Source of the DNA: Hymenobacter fodinae
GTDB taxonomy: Bacteria; Bacteroidota; Bacteroidia; Cytophagales; Hymenobacteraceae
DNA length: 64,000 bases
NCBI RefSeq assembly: GCF_004745825.1
Contig: NZ_SRLA01000001.1
Coordinates: forward strand, 1,302,001-1,366,000
Reading direction: 5' to 3'
This document shows, piece by piece, positions 1 through 9,106 of this stretch (position 1 is its first letter; each line of letters begins with the position of its first letter). The position numbers and the translations under genes are program-made. The notes beneath the pieces are model-generated. The model did no database searches. It had not been told where the DNA came from and saw only the letters and a list, made by a program, of their open reading frames with translations.

Positions 1-19
1 GGTTTCTGTTAAAGAGGCG

Positions 20-51
20 CAAATATAGCGCTCTATTTTTTAATTGTGAAA
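20..51 (-). promoter_or_regulatory. Putative promoter reading out of the left edge
   Basis: Read on the minus strand, this stretch has TATATTTG (20-27), a match to the Bacteroidota -7 box TAnnTTTG. A TTTC (48-51) lies 20 nt upstream as a weak -33 box. It points left, away from trmD, so it should serve a gene outside the window. The rest of 1-142 holds no gene that I can see. Confidence 0.45.
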
Positions 52-142
52 TGCTGAGATAGGGAAATTGCGAGTTAGTAGTTCTGGCTGCGGTACTTAC
101 GGAAGCGTAACAGCAGACCAGCACTTTCACAAAGCCACAACC

Positions 143-820
143 TCAGTCGGGTAATAAGTCCGGACGCCGCTGGCGGGTCCGTTCTAGCGCTTGGTCGTGG
201 CGCCAAACGTCAATTTTAGGCGTGTTGCCGGAGAGTAGAATTTCGGGCACCTCGTAGCCTCGCCACTCCGCAGGCCGTGTGTACACGGGCGGGGAGAGCA
301 GGTTGTCCTGAAACGAGTCGCTTAGGGCCGATTCTTCGTTACCGAGTACGCCGGGAAGAAGCCGCACAATAGCATCTACTAAAATAGCAGCTCCTAGTTC
401 TCCACCGCTCAACACATAATCACCCACACTGATTTCATGGGTAATGTAGGCCTGGCGGATTCGCTCGTCAACGCCCTTATAGTGCCCGCATAGCAGCAGC
501 AGGTTGCCAGCTAAGGATAGCCGGTTTACGAGTGGCTGGCGTAGCGTTTCTCCATCGGGAGTTAAGTAGATGATGGCATCATAGCTGCGTTGGGCCATTA
601 GCTCGTCGAAACAAGCTGCAATAGGCTCTACCCGTAGTACCATACCAGCCCCGCCGCCAAATACGTAATCGTCAATCTGGCCGTGCTTGTTAATGGCATA
701 GCGGCGCAGATCATGCAGATGAATCTCGGCTAGTCCTTTATCCTGGGCGCGCTTTACAATGGAGTGCGCAAAAGGGCTAACCAACAAATCCGGCTGGCAC
801 GTGACAATGTCGATCCGCAT
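143..820 (-). CDS. trmD: tRNA (guanine-N1)-methyltransferase TrmD
   Basis: TrmD transfers a methyl group from S-adenosylmethionine to N1 of G37 in tRNAs that read CNN codons, which prevents +1 frameshifting in the cytoplasm. The 225-residue protein has the normal length and the family signatures: GGGAGM at 55-60, GHYKGVDER at 112-120 and [13 protein letters not shown] at 131-143. The last two belong to the trefoil-knot SAM site. It is the third gene of rpsP-rimM-trmD, starting 11 nt after the rimM stop. The usual fourth gene, rplS, is not in the 142 bases to the left. Confidence 0.97.
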   Translation of the reverse strand: MRIDIVTCQPDLLVSPFAHSIVKRAQDKGLAEIHLHDLRRYAINKHGQIDDYVFGGGAGMVLRVEPIAACFDELMAQRSYDAIIYLTPDGETLRQPLVNRLSLAGNLLLLCGHYKGVDERIRQAYITHEISVGDYVLSGGELGAAILVDAIVRLLPGVLGNEESALSDSFQDNLLSPPVYTRPAEWRGYEVPEILLSGNTPKIDVWRHDQALERTRQRRPDLLPD

Positions 821-831
821 GATGGGGTGGC

Positions 832-1407
832 CTACTCGTCTTCCAGTGGTTCGTCCCGATCCCGCGAGCCTGATGACAAGTACACGTCAAGCAAGCCTTC
901 CGGCAAACTCACGTATAACTTACGCTCCTGCTCATCAGCCCGTGAAATCAATTCATCTACCACCGGGATCAGCACCTCTTTGCCCTGATAGCGCATGGCT
1001 AGCAAGTCTTGCTGAGGTAGCTCGTAGAAAGTCTCTACGGTGCCCAAGGTGCCCAGTTGCTCATCTACTACGGTGTAGCCGATGACATCATGAAAGTAGA
1101 ACTGATCTTCCTCCAGCTTGGGCAGCTCTGCCAAAGGGCGCCAGAGCTTCGCATTACGAAGCGGCTCAGCGTCTTCCACGCGGTCAATGCCTTTGAGCTT
1201 GAACAGCACACGGTTTTCGGCCTGGGGCTGAACCTTCTCTACCTCGTAGGCCACTAGCTTGCCAGGTGCTGAAGGCAGCTCCAGCAATACCGACTTAAGC
1301 TTGCGGTAATCATCAAGGTCGTCTACGTCGAAGAAAGCCACCACGAAGCCTTTCAGGCCGTGCGGCTTCCCAAGGGAACCGAGTTGGTAGCAGTCGTCGA
1401 GAGTCAT
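832..1407 (-). CDS. rimM: Ribosome maturation factor RimM
   Basis: RimM assists late assembly of the 30S head and binds ribosomal protein S19. I place the start at the ATG at 1407, giving 191 residues that begin [10 protein letters not shown]; a longer frame to 1473 would add 22 residues without family character. The KPHGLKG motif of the N-terminal RimM domain lies at about 14-20, and a PRC-barrel follows from about residue 105 (FYFHDVIGY). The tail is acidic. The gene lies between rpsP and trmD, but a 117-nt gap containing a nested palindrome separates it from rpsP, longer than usual for this operon. Confidence 0.95.
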   Translation of the reverse strand: MTLDDCYQLGSLGKPHGLKGFVVAFFDVDDLDDYRKLKSVLLELPSAPGKLVAYEVEKVQPQAENRVLFKLKGIDRVEDAEPLRNAKLWRPLAELPKLEEDQFYFHDVIGYTVVDEQLGTLGTVETFYELPQQDLLAMRYQGKEVLIPVVDELISRADEQERKLYVSLPEGLLDVYLSSGSRDRDEPLEDE

Positions 1408-1438
1408 GAGAACGAAATCAGGAGAGGAAAAACGTGAG

Positions 1439-1507
1439 AAGGTGATGAGGGAGCACAAGAAGTGTGGCGGCAATAGTCCGCAGCACTTCTTATTGCCTCA
1501 TCACCTT
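1439..1507. repeat. Nested palindrome between rpsP and rimM
   Basis: Outer arms AAGGTGATGAGG (1439-1450) and CCTCATCACCTT (1496-1507) are perfect 12-mers. They enclose a second perfect pair, AAGAAGTG (1457-1464) and CACTTCTT (1484-1491). The outer arm is one of the GTGA/TCAC tracts that also flank other intergenic repeats here (for example near 38,215). Inside an operon transcript it would form a two-tier hairpin, so it could affect processing or relative output of rpsP and rimM. That role is inference. Confidence 0.8.
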
Positions 1508-1524
1508 CATCCGTATACCTAAAA

Positions 1525-2073
1525 CTAGGCGCCAGCTTCCTCCGTGGTGTCAGCCGAAGCTTCAGCCGTTTCGGTAGCGTCGCCTTCAGCAGCGGGAGCG
1601 GCAGCAGCCAGAGCAGCAGCCTGCTTCTGACGCTGAGCTTCAGCACGAGCTTCTTTAACTTTGGTTTCAGCAGCCAGAGCAGCTTTGCGAGCTTCCTCTT
1701 TAGCAGTGCCGATGTTGGTACGCTTGCCTTCGATCTTAGCGTCTTTCTGCTCTTTCCAGTCGGTGTAGCGCTGGTCAGCCGTTTCCTGCGAAATAGCGCC
1801 TTTGATTACACCAAGCTGCAGGTGCTTACGGTAAAGCACACCACGGTAAGAGAGCATAGCACGCACCGTATCGGTGGGCTGGGCACCTTTCATGATCCAC
1901 TCAAATGCCTTGTCGCCATCGAAGTTGATGGTAGCAGGGTTGGTCTGAGGGTTGTAGGTACCGATTTTCTCGATGAAGCGGCCGTCGCGGGGCGAACGGG
2001 AGTCAGCAACAACGATGTCGAATTGAGCGGCCTTTTTGCGGCCACGGCGGGCGAGGCGGATTTTAACTGCCAT
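1525..2073 (-). CDS. rpsP: 30S ribosomal protein S16 with C-terminal extension
   Basis: S16 is an early-binding protein of the 30S body and platform. Residues 1 to about 85 are the conserved domain ([20 protein letters not shown] at the start, then [13 protein letters not shown]). The protein continues to 182 residues, about twice the usual 80-90. The extra part is a Lys/Ala/Glu-rich probable helix (about 105-155) and an acidic Ala/Thr/Glu tail. Long tails on S16 are familiar in Bacteroidota; their role is not known to me. First gene of rpsP-rimM-trmD. Confidence 0.97.
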   Translation of the reverse strand: MAVKIRLARRGRKKAAQFDIVVADSRSPRDGRFIEKIGTYNPQTNPATINFDGDKAFEWIMKGAQPTDTVRAMLSYRGVLYRKHLQLGVIKGAISQETADQRYTDWKEQKDAKIEGKRTNIGTAKEEARKAALAAETKVKEARAEAQRQKQAAALAAAAPAAEGDATETAEASADTTEEAGA

Positions 2074-2091
2074 AAACCGGGTTGGTTAAGC

Positions 2092-2133
2092 GACGCATCT
2101 CGTGCGTCTGATTGAAAGTGAGGCGCAAAGGTA
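2092..2133 (-). promoter_or_regulatory. rpsP promoter -7 box and leader hairpin
   Basis: On the minus strand, TACCTTTG (2126-2133) matches the Bacteroidota -7 box, with transcription expected to start near 2119. The short leader then has a hairpin with stem GACGCA/TGCGTC (2092-2097 with 2103-2108) and a 5-nt loop, just before the rpsP start. A leader hairpin on a ribosomal-protein operon may be autoregulatory, but nothing in the sequence proves this. A -33 box is not convincing. Confidence 0.5.
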
Positions 2134-2274
2134 GGGAAAAGTCCGGTAGAATAGAACCGTTGCTTTATGATTCTGGAAGAAAGTCGGCTGCTACAGAACT
2201 AGTAGTAGTTAGCTCATGAAGATTTAACCTCGCTAGGCCAGTCCAGAAGTGTGATATTATGAATTGAACTAAGA

Positions 2275-2311
2275 AAGCAAAAAGGGCTGCCCCGCCAGCG
2301 GAACAGCCCTT
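2275..2311 (-). terminator. Rho-independent terminator of the desaturase gene
   Basis: An AAGGGCTG/CAGCCCTT stem (2282-2289 with 2304-2311) with an inner CCGC/GCGG pairing is followed, on the minus strand, by TTTTTGC. It lies 21 nt beyond the desaturase stop codon. Confidence 0.85.
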
Positions 2312-2331
2312 CTACAGTATGTTGGCAATGC

Positions 2332-3105
2332 TTAGGCAGCCATTTTCTTGGTTGGCTTCTTATCAGCCGGTGCCTCTACTTTGCGCTTAATTTTCACAAC
2401 GCCTACTTTATCCATACCCCAAATAAACATGTAAGTAGGGTCAAACTCCCACCACTTTACGCCGAAATTAACGCGCATGGGCAGTTTGTGGTGATTGTTC
2501 TGGAACAGCTCCCCAAAAGCGAGGAAGTCTAGGGCCAGGGTATTCTTAGAGTGGTCGTGGTTGTCGAAGTTCTGATAGCCATACTTGTGCCCACCCCAGT
2601 TCACGATAGCGCCGTGAATGGGGCCCATCAGGAAGTGGATGGGCAGCAGCAGAAACTGCCACCAGGCCGTAGCAAACTGCACGTAGAACAGCACATAGAG
2701 GGCGCCCCAACCAATGCGTGAGTACCATTTGTCGCCCAGGTTCTCAACGGCCGCCCACTCTGGGTAATCACCCTCAAAACGCTCTGCTAACTCGTAGCGC
2801 TTGTTGAGCACATCATTGTAGATGTTCTTGGTCTTCCACATCATCGAAAAAGCATTCGATGAGAAGAGGGGAGAGTGGGGGTCCAGCTCCGTGTCGGAAT
2901 AGGCGTGGTGCATGCGGTGAAGCAGCGCGTATGCCCGCGGCGACAGGAAAGAAGAGCCCTGGCAGATGTACGTGAACAGGAAGAAGAATTTCTCCCAGAA
3001 CTTGTTCATCGTGAACATCTTGTGGGCCGCATAGCGGTGCAGATAGAAAGTCTGCGTGAAGAGCGACAAATAGTAGTGCGCTACGAAGAAAACGAGTATC
3101 GCCAT
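2332..3105 (-). CDS. Membrane fatty-acid (acyl-CoA) desaturase
   Basis: A di-iron membrane desaturase of the stearoyl-CoA desaturase type, which inserts a cis double bond into acyl chains and so tunes membrane fluidity. The 257-residue protein has all three histidine boxes: HRYAAH (23-28), HRMHH (63-67) and NNHHK (203-207), plus GGHKYG near 171. Hydrophobic segments lie at 1-20, 37-55 and 132-170. The C-terminus is Lys-rich. It stands alone, with its own promoter (3197-3228) and terminator (2275-2311). The substrate (acyl-CoA, acyl-ACP or phospholipid) cannot be told from sequence. Confidence 0.9.
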   Translation of the reverse strand: MAILVFFVAHYYLSLFTQTFYLHRYAAHKMFTMNKFWEKFFFLFTYICQGSSFLSPRAYALLHRMHHAYSDTELDPHSPLFSSNAFSMMWKTKNIYNDVLNKRYELAERFEGDYPEWAAVENLGDKWYSRIGWGALYVLFYVQFATAWWQFLLLPIHFLMGPIHGAIVNWGGHKYGYQNFDNHDHSKNTLALDFLAFGELFQNNHHKLPMRVNFGVKWWEFDPTYMFIWGMDKVGVVKIKRKVEAPADKKPTKKMAA

Positions 3106-3196
3106 GGGCCAAAAAAGAGGTGAAACAGAGCTAGAAGCAGCTAGTACTCATTCCGCAAAAGCTCGAAAGCTAAGGATAAGTTCAGCAGCTAGTTTG

Positions 3197-3228
3197 CAAA
3201 ACTACTGCCAGGGTACTGCTGCCTGCAA
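3197..3228 (-). promoter_or_regulatory. Promoter of the desaturase gene
   Basis: Minus-strand TAGTTTTG (3197-3204) is a full TAnnTTTG -7 box. TTGC (3225-3228) lies 20 nt upstream as the -33 box. Both sites and the spacing fit the Bacteroidota primary sigma factor. Transcription would start near 3190, leaving a leader of about 85 nt. Confidence 0.65.
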
Positions 3229-3288
3229 TTTCCCTATATAAAAGGCCAAAATGTTGTTCAGCCTTACGAGGGTTGCTACGCGCACGAG

Positions 3289-3389
3289 CAAAAAAGCCGC
3301 CAGCAGAGGTGGCAAACTGTGTGCTGAACACTTACAGCTGCTAGGCCACTTGTGGGTCTGGACACAGTTCGCCACCTGTGCTGGCGGCT
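3289..3389 (-). terminator. Long inverted repeat acting as terminator, CTAGGCC in its loop
   Basis: Two 28-nt arms, 3295-3322 and 3362-3389, are complementary at 26 of 28 positions. Each starts or ends with an AGCCGCCAGC-type sequence. The 39-nt loop contains CTAGGCCACT (3341-3350). Read on the minus strand the structure ends in TTTTTT (3289-3294), so it can stop transcripts of the RluA-family gene, whose stop codon is 20 nt away. The stem is far longer than a standard terminator, so it may be a mobile palindrome that became a terminator. Confidence 0.75.
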
Positions 3390-3408
3390 ACTTTATGAAG
3401 TACGCGAT

Positions 3409-4140
3409 TTAATAATACGTTTTGGCAGCTTCCCAGTGGGCAATGTCAGGCACGGGAGCTTCAAAGCACATAGCCTCTTTCGTGACGGGGTGCTGCAACT
3501 CTAGCCGGCGGGCATGCAGGGCAATGCTAACGTCGGGCAAGGGAGCCAGGAAACCGTATTTTACGTCACCCACAATAGGGGTGCCTAGGCCAGTGCTAAG
3601 CTGCACCCGAATCTGGTGGGGACGACCCGTGATGGGGTTTACTTGTACCAGCCACCGGGTACCCGCCTGGCCTAGCACCTGGTAGTCCAGATCTGATTTC
3701 AGCCCTTGTCCGTGGCGCTCTGAGTACGCCTTAGTAGTGTTACGAATGGGGTCTTTTACCAGCCAGTGGGTTAGGTGGCCACTGGTAGGCTCGGGGCACT
3801 TGCCGGTCAGCGCCCAATACGTTTTATGCACCTTATTGTCGCGGAACATCTCATTGAGGCGACTTAGGGCTTTGCTGGTTTTGGCCAGCGCTACTACCCC
3901 ACTCACTGGCCGGTCGAGACGATGCGCTACGCCTACGAAGGCGGCACCAGGCTTCTTGTACTTAAAACGTAGGTATTCTTCCGCTTTGGCAGAAAGAGGC
4001 TCATCGCCAGTGGCATCACCCTGCACAAGCAGGCCGGCGGGCTTGTTAATAATGAGCAGATGGTTGTCTTCGAACAGAATTTCTTTCCGTTCCGACCACA
4101 GATTCGGACGATTCACTAGCGGGAAATGGGCAATGAACAA
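3409..4140 (-). CDS. RluA-family pseudouridine synthase
   Basis: This enzyme isomerises uridine to pseudouridine in rRNA or tRNA. The 243-residue protein has the catalytic motif HRLDRPVSG at 73-81, with Asp76 as the expected nucleophile, and the TGRPHQIRVQ block near 168-177. There is no N-terminal S4 domain, which places it with short RluA/TruC-like enzymes. The target uridine cannot be inferred. An 80-nt gap separates it from panB upstream. Confidence 0.9.
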   Translation of the reverse strand: MFIAHFPLVNRPNLWSERKEILFEDNHLLIINKPAGLLVQGDATGDEPLSAKAEEYLRFKYKKPGAAFVGVAHRLDRPVSGVVALAKTSKALSRLNEMFRDNKVHKTYWALTGKCPEPTSGHLTHWLVKDPIRNTTKAYSERHGQGLKSDLDYQVLGQAGTRWLVQVNPITGRPHQIRVQLSTGLGTPIVGDVKYGFLAPLPDVSIALHARRLELQHPVTKEAMCFEAPVPDIAHWEAAKTYY

Positions 4141-4220
4141 TGAGCCCCAAACAAGTATTAGCGGCTTGCTTGATCAAATGAGGCAGCGGGCGTACTGCTC
4201 ATGATAACTGTTTAGGGAGA

Positions 4221-5036
4221 TTAATAAGCTTCGTCGGGAGTAGGGAAGTCGCGGCCCTTTACGTCCTGAATGTAGCGCTGTACCGCATCGTGCATAACGT
4301 CGCCGAGGTCAGCGTAGCGCCGCAGGAAGCGTGGCTTAAATTCCTTGGTAATGCCCAGCATATCGTGCACTACCAGCACCTGGCCATCCACATCGGGGCC
4401 GGCCCCGATACCAATTACGGGAATTGTTAGTTTTTCGGCTACTTGTTTAGCCAGCGCCGACGGGATTTTCTCGAGTACCAGCGCGAAGCAGCCAATTTCC
4501 TCTAGTAGCAGGGCATCTTCAATGAGCTTCTGGGCTTCAGCTTCTTCCTTGGCCCGCACAGTGTACGTGCCAAACTTATAGATGCTCTGCGGAGTGAGGC
4601 CCAAGTGGCCCATTACTGGAATGCCAGCCGTAAGAATGCGAATGATGCTGTCCTTGATTTCGGCACCCCCTTCAAGTTTGATACCGTGCCCCCCCGACTC
4701 TTTCATGATGCGGATGGCAGAGCGGAGCGCCTCCGATGAATTACCCTGGTAAGAGCCAAACGGCATGTCTACCACCACAAAGGCCCGCTTCACCGCCCGC
4801 ACTACAGACTGGGCATGATAAATCATCTGATCCAGCGTGATGGGCAGCGTAGTTTCATGGCCGGCCATAACATTTGAGGCCGAGTCGCCGACAAGTAGCA
4901 CGTCGATGCCGGCGCCGTCCAGAATCTGCGCCATCGAGAAGTCGTAGGCCGTGAGCATGGAAATTTTCTCGCCGCGCTGCTTCATGGCCAGCAATTGATG
5001 CGTGGTCACAAGCTTGACTTCTTTGTGCTGAGACAT
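4221..5036 (-). CDS. panB: 3-methyl-2-oxobutanoate hydroxymethyltransferase
   Basis: PanB makes ketopantoate from 2-oxoisovalerate and 5,10-methylene-tetrahydrofolate, the first committed step to pantothenate and CoA. The chosen ATG at 5036 gives 271 residues beginning [10 protein letters not shown]; a longer frame to 5084 adds 16 unconserved residues. Visible family blocks are [11 protein letters not shown], the metal-site segment [22 protein letters not shown] and KLEGG. Near-full identity to the family pattern makes this call firm. No other pantothenate gene is nearby. The 213 bases between it and the LptD-like gene contain only a CTAGGCCAGT copy (5174-5183). Confidence 0.96.
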   Translation of the reverse strand: MSQHKEVKLVTTHQLLAMKQRGEKISMLTAYDFSMAQILDGAGIDVLLVGDSASNVMAGHETTLPITLDQMIYHAQSVVRAVKRAFVVVDMPFGSYQGNSSEALRSAIRIMKESGGHGIKLEGGAEIKDSIIRILTAGIPVMGHLGLTPQSIYKFGTYTVRAKEEAEAQKLIEDALLLEEIGCFALVLEKIPSALAKQVAEKLTIPVIGIGAGPDVDGQVLVVHDMLGITKEFKPRFLRRYADLGDVMHDAVQRYIQDVKGRDFPTPDEAY

Positions 5037-5249
5037 AGTAAAAGGGGATGGTAAGGCTGAAGAGGAAAGAAGGAAACAGCTCATCCGTTAGCAAACAGAT
5101 GACGGCCCAAAACTGCAGAAATTTTCCGCAACTGTTAATCAACTTAGTCTTACTCCAGTGCCCCGGTATGTGCGCTAGGCCAGTTGGGCACTATTTCAAG
5201 CACAGGAAACTATCCGGGTGGCCTATCACGCCATAGCCAGCTCCTGCCG

Positions 5250-8165
5250 CTAATAGTTTAGGAAGGTGCGGTTGCGGCTCAGCTTCAAGCTCTGCAGTAG
5301 CGCCGACTTGGCTGCGATTGTCACAAAATAACCGCGTGTGGGGCCAAACGGGCGCCAGTTGCCATTAATCTGCCAGCAATGCAAGTCCTTGAACACGTCA
5401 AGCGAGGTGAAAGCTGGGTTCTTATTAACAAAGTCGTAGTTGGTGCTAAAGCCGAAGCGGAGCGTTTCAGTAAGCTTTACCGAGCCGTTCAGGTTGAGGC
5501 TTACCGCCGTATACGGTGACCTGCGGGGCCGGTATAGCCGCTCGGGTAGGGGGCCCTGGTTAGCATAGGTAGCCGTGAGGTTAGTGCTCAGGTCCCAGGG
5601 AATCTCGAAATCCACGTAGTCCTCGTAGGGGTCGAGGCGAGTAGGTGAACCGAGGGTAGGGTCGTTGGCGGGAGCGACAGGCCGCTTGATAGCCGATTTT
5701 CGGTCGCCAGAGCTCGGATTGAATTGGTAGCTAATGGTAAGGTTAGCCGATGATAAGCGAGCAATTTTCTTTTTCTGCTGGTCCCACAGATAATGGTTAA
5801 TCGCGCGCCCGGTAGAGTCTTGCTGGTAGAATACAAAGTTGCTGTTCACCAGTAAGTTGAGCTTACGTGCTACCTGCGTGCGGAATACGATACCCAGTGG
5901 GCTCAGATTAAAGGCAGTATCCGCAAAGTTGTAGCCAATGTTGAAATCTAGGCCATCAATCAGGCTGACCTTATTGAAAGGAGTAGTACCCGTAGTATCG
6001 TTATTGTTACGCACCTTCATCTCCACAGAGTTCTGGAGAGAAAAGTTAATAGCGCTGACCTTCCGTGTGGTAGGTACACCGAAGAGAAAACCATTGTAGC
6101 GAGGCAGCAACTGTGCGTTTTGATAAGGCTGACCATTAGCCTTCAGTAGATCCTCGAGGGCTGGGTCATTTCGGAAAGGGCGACCTGTTGTTGGGTCAAC
6201 TAAGTCTTCTAGTTCGGTAATACCAAAAGCGCCGCTGGTAAGGGTGTTATCAGGCGAAAATTGGTAGCTCAAACTAGGTGTAACTTTATGCCTGAGTGCT
6301 TGAATTTTATGTGTGCCCTTACGCACAATAGTCCCGTAGAAGTTAGTACTCAGGTTAGCACCATAAGAAGCACTATTCAAGCGCTTAAACCCATTCGTAG
6401 TATCGATCCGGACAGCACGAGCAACAGAGTTGTAGCTATAGTTGAGACTCTTGAAGTACCAGACCTCATTGTAATTAACGCTAGGGTTGAAGTTGAAGTG
6501 CTTCAGCAGCGTGTAGTTACCTAATGTAATCTGAAACTGGTGCTGAATGCCGTTTTGAGAGTTACGCAGTAACTTATTGAAGTTCTCCGGTTTAAACGGA
6601 ATGACACCAGTTTCGCGGGAGCCACCTAGTACTGGAATGGCGCCACCGTTGAGCAGCGTTTGAGAAGTGGCGTTGGAAATGCGGTTCTGGCCTACCAGTG
6701 TGTAGGCAACTGCCAACTGCTCGTAAAACTTGCCCCGTGGTTCTAGGCCTACTAGATCGTAGAGGTATTGCCGGGCCACGCCCACCGTTACGTCAGGCAG
6801 CGTAAAGTTCATAGTACCCGTCTGGGTGTTCTGAGACTGGCTGAGTTGCAGGGCGTAATTAATAGGTGAGTTGCGGATCTGCTTTGAATAAGAGATAGTA
6901 GAGGAGAAAGCCGATTGCAGGTAATTGCGAACGTTGTAAGAGTTCTGCCGGTAATAGTTATTGCTACTGATATTTACGTTGGCTGAAAAACGCCCCCCGT
7001 TAGGACGAGCTACAGGCGAGTGATTCCACGCCAGCGCATAATTCTTCGATGAGCGGGGAACATTATAGCCCGGGTTGGTATTCGCGTCAGTCGAGCCAAG
7101 AAGCTGCGCAGTGGGCTGAGAGCTGTAGTTGAAAGAAAGCAGGCCGCTGAACCGATAACGGGTAATGTACTGCATTTCTGCGGTGCCTCGCCAGCCACCA
7201 AACCGGTCGGCGTTGCCGGAGTAGATGTCGCCGGTAAGGCGCACACCAATGTGGTCGTTAGCAGCCCAGTAGTAGCCGCCATTGCGCAGGAAAAAGCCCC
7301 GGTCGGCTGCTTGGCCAAACGTAGGAATCAGCAAGCCCGAAGCGCGCTTGTTGCTCTTTGGGGTTGGGAAATAGCCGAACAGGAAGCCTAGTGGCGTCGG
7401 AATGTCCCCGATAACCAAGTTGAAAGGACCCGTCACGACCTTCTCGCCCGGTATCACCTTCATCTTGGAGGCGTTGATATAAAAGTGCGGGTCTTCGAGG
7501 TTGCAGGTGGTGTAGCGGCCCCGCACCCCAAACAACTCATTCCGGTCGTTCTTTTTAATAGTTTCGGCGTGGATGTAGCCCTCGCCCATATTCGTGACGA
7601 CATCGGTGATGCGGCCCCGCTTGGTTTTGGTATTATAGTCGATGCGGTTCGCCTGGTAGGTACTGCCCCCGTCTTTAAATACCGGCCGATCCTGCAGCCG
7701 ACCAGTGGAATCTTGGCGACCTTCGGCCGTGACAATGTTGGTGCTATAGTCTACCGTAATTTTGGCCGACTGAATGTTCATGTCGCCGTAGTCCACGTTG
7801 GCCTTGTCGTACAGAATAGCGCGCTTGTTCTGCACCTCAAACCGGATGGAGTCTTTGGCCTTGTACTTCACGGTTGTTTCCACGGCACCCTTGCGGCCGC
7901 CAGCAGCCACCCGCAACGAGTCGGGAGAGCCAGTTACTAGGCCTAGCGTATCACTCCGAGTTGGCGCGTTAGGCTGCGGGGCATTGATGACACGTGGCGC
8001 TGGGCGCACGTCGGCGGGCACGTTGGTAGTGCGCGGCCGCTGTTGTGCTAGGCCAGGCTGAGTTGCCGCCAAGCCCAACAGCAGTGAAAATAGTAGGAAG
8101 AAGAACCGTGGCCGTTGGCCGGGTGCGTCTAAAATCAGATGAAACACAGGCGCTAGCGGGGCCAC
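5250..8165 (-). CDS. LptD-like outer-membrane LPS-assembly protein
   Basis: A 971-residue outer-membrane protein of the Bacteroidota putative LptD group, expected to insert lipopolysaccharide into the outer leaflet. A signal peptide covers about 1-40 (ends GLAQ). Residues of about 110-240 form the periplasmic OstA/LptA-like jellyroll (YDKANVDYGDMNIQSAKITV region), and the rest is a beta-barrel rich in aromatic and Asn/Ser strands, ending NRTFLNY. It is divergent from the amidase gene, an arrangement I recognise from other Bacteroidota envelope clusters with MlaD. E. coli LptD is shorter (784 residues) and similarity is only partial, so no symbol is given. Confidence 0.85.
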   Translation of the reverse strand: MAPLAPVFHLILDAPGQRPRFFFLLFSLLLGLAATQPGLAQQRPRTTNVPADVRPAPRVINAPQPNAPTRSDTLGLVTGSPDSLRVAAGGRKGAVETTVKYKAKDSIRFEVQNKRAILYDKANVDYGDMNIQSAKITVDYSTNIVTAEGRQDSTGRLQDRPVFKDGGSTYQANRIDYNTKTKRGRITDVVTNMGEGYIHAETIKKNDRNELFGVRGRYTTCNLEDPHFYINASKMKVIPGEKVVTGPFNLVIGDIPTPLGFLFGYFPTPKSNKRASGLLIPTFGQAADRGFFLRNGGYYWAANDHIGVRLTGDIYSGNADRFGGWRGTAEMQYITRYRFSGLLSFNYSSQPTAQLLGSTDANTNPGYNVPRSSKNYALAWNHSPVARPNGGRFSANVNISSNNYYRQNSYNVRNYLQSAFSSTISYSKQIRNSPINYALQLSQSQNTQTGTMNFTLPDVTVGVARQYLYDLVGLEPRGKFYEQLAVAYTLVGQNRISNATSQTLLNGGAIPVLGGSRETGVIPFKPENFNKLLRNSQNGIQHQFQITLGNYTLLKHFNFNPSVNYNEVWYFKSLNYSYNSVARAVRIDTTNGFKRLNSASYGANLSTNFYGTIVRKGTHKIQALRHKVTPSLSYQFSPDNTLTSGAFGITELEDLVDPTTGRPFRNDPALEDLLKANGQPYQNAQLLPRYNGFLFGVPTTRKVSAINFSLQNSVEMKVRNNNDTTGTTPFNKVSLIDGLDFNIGYNFADTAFNLSPLGIVFRTQVARKLNLLVNSNFVFYQQDSTGRAINHYLWDQQKKKIARLSSANLTISYQFNPSSGDRKSAIKRPVAPANDPTLGSPTRLDPYEDYVDFEIPWDLSTNLTATYANQGPLPERLYRPRRSPYTAVSLNLNGSVKLTETLRFGFSTNYDFVNKNPAFTSLDVFKDLHCWQINGNWRPFGPTRGYFVTIAAKSALLQSLKLSRNRTFLNY

Positions 8166-8197
8166 GTAGTTTTTATCGTTTATTTTGTGGCGGTTTG

Positions 8198-8205
8198 CAA
8201 AGGTA
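8198..8205 (-). promoter_or_regulatory. -7 box of the LptD-like gene
   Basis: Minus-strand TACCTTTG is an exact TAnnTTTG box about 33 nt upstream of the start codon. The -33 position has only TTCG with a long spacer. The region is just 69 bp between divergent genes, so the amidase promoter must overlap it. Confidence 0.5.
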
Positions 8206-8234
8206 GCGGGTAGCTACTCCAACTAACGAACTCC

Positions 8235-9041
8235 GTGCGGAATATTGTAGCTCTCAGCGCGGCGGGCCTGTTATTTTTCGCCGGCTCGTCGCGGGCTGTT
8301 GTGCCGGATGCTCCGGTACCGGCCCCCTCCAGGTATCATTTGCGCACTGTTGTGCTTGACGCCGGCCACGGCGGCAAGGATAGAGGGTGTGCCGGCGTGA
8401 AAGCCCGCGAGGCTGATGTGGCCCTGAAAATTATTCTGGCACTGGGCCGCCAGATAGAGGAGGAGATGCCCGAAGTGAAAGTGGTATACACCCGCAGGAC
8501 CGACGTGTTCGTGGAACTCGCCGACCGGGCTGGTATTGCCAACAAGCACAATGCCGACCTGTTCATCTCTGTGCACTGCAATGCTTCATCGCCGTCGGCT
8601 AATGGCACCGAGGTCTGGACTATGGGCCCGCACAAAACGGATGCTAACCTCTCGGTAGCTAAGCGCGAAAACGCCGTAATTCTGCAGGAAGACAACTACA
8701 AGGAGAGATACAACGGCTTCGATCCTACTTCGCCCCAGAGTCATATTCTATTCTCGCTCTACCAAAGCGCCCACATTGTGAATAGCATCCGGTTTGCGCA
8801 GAAGGTAGATAAGCAGTTGCGCACTACGGTAGGCCGCCCCTCGCGGGGGGTGAAGCAGGCGGGCTTTCTGGTGCTTTGGAAGTCAACTATGCCCTCAGTG
8901 CTGATAGAGTCGGGCTTCCTGACGAACCGCACCGAAGAACAGTATCTGAACGATAAAGCGGGGCAAACGTATATAGCTGCAGGCATCTACCGCGCCTTCC
9001 GCGACTACAAAAATGAGTTGGAGGCGATGAACGGCGAATAG
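8235..9041 (+). CDS. N-acetylmuramoyl-L-alanine amidase
   Basis: A zinc amidase of the AmiC/Amidase_3 fold that cleaves the MurNAc-L-Ala bond of peptidoglycan in the periplasm. The frame opens with GTG and encodes 268 residues: a signal sequence (about 1-22), then LDAGHGGKDRG (41-51, first zinc ligands), SVHCN (112-116) and the VLIESGFLTN block near 228 with the catalytic Glu. There is no AMIN or LysM targeting domain. The MlaD-family gene follows after 65 nt on the same strand. Confidence 0.94.
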   Translation: MRNIVALSAAGLLFFAGSSRAVVPDAPVPAPSRYHLRTVVLDAGHGGKDRGCAGVKAREADVALKIILALGRQIEEEMPEVKVVYTRRTDVFVELADRAGIANKHNADLFISVHCNASSPSANGTEVWTMGPHKTDANLSVAKRENAVILQEDNYKERYNGFDPTSPQSHILFSLYQSAHIVNSIRFAQKVDKQLRTTVGRPSRGVKQAGFLVLWKSTMPSVLIESGFLTNRTEEQYLNDKAGQTYIAAGIYRAFRDYKNELEAMNGE

Positions 9042-9106
9042 GCCTAGGCCACCTCGTCTGATCGGTTTCTACCTCTCCGCTACTCTCTCACTTTACTCTG
9101 GCCCCT

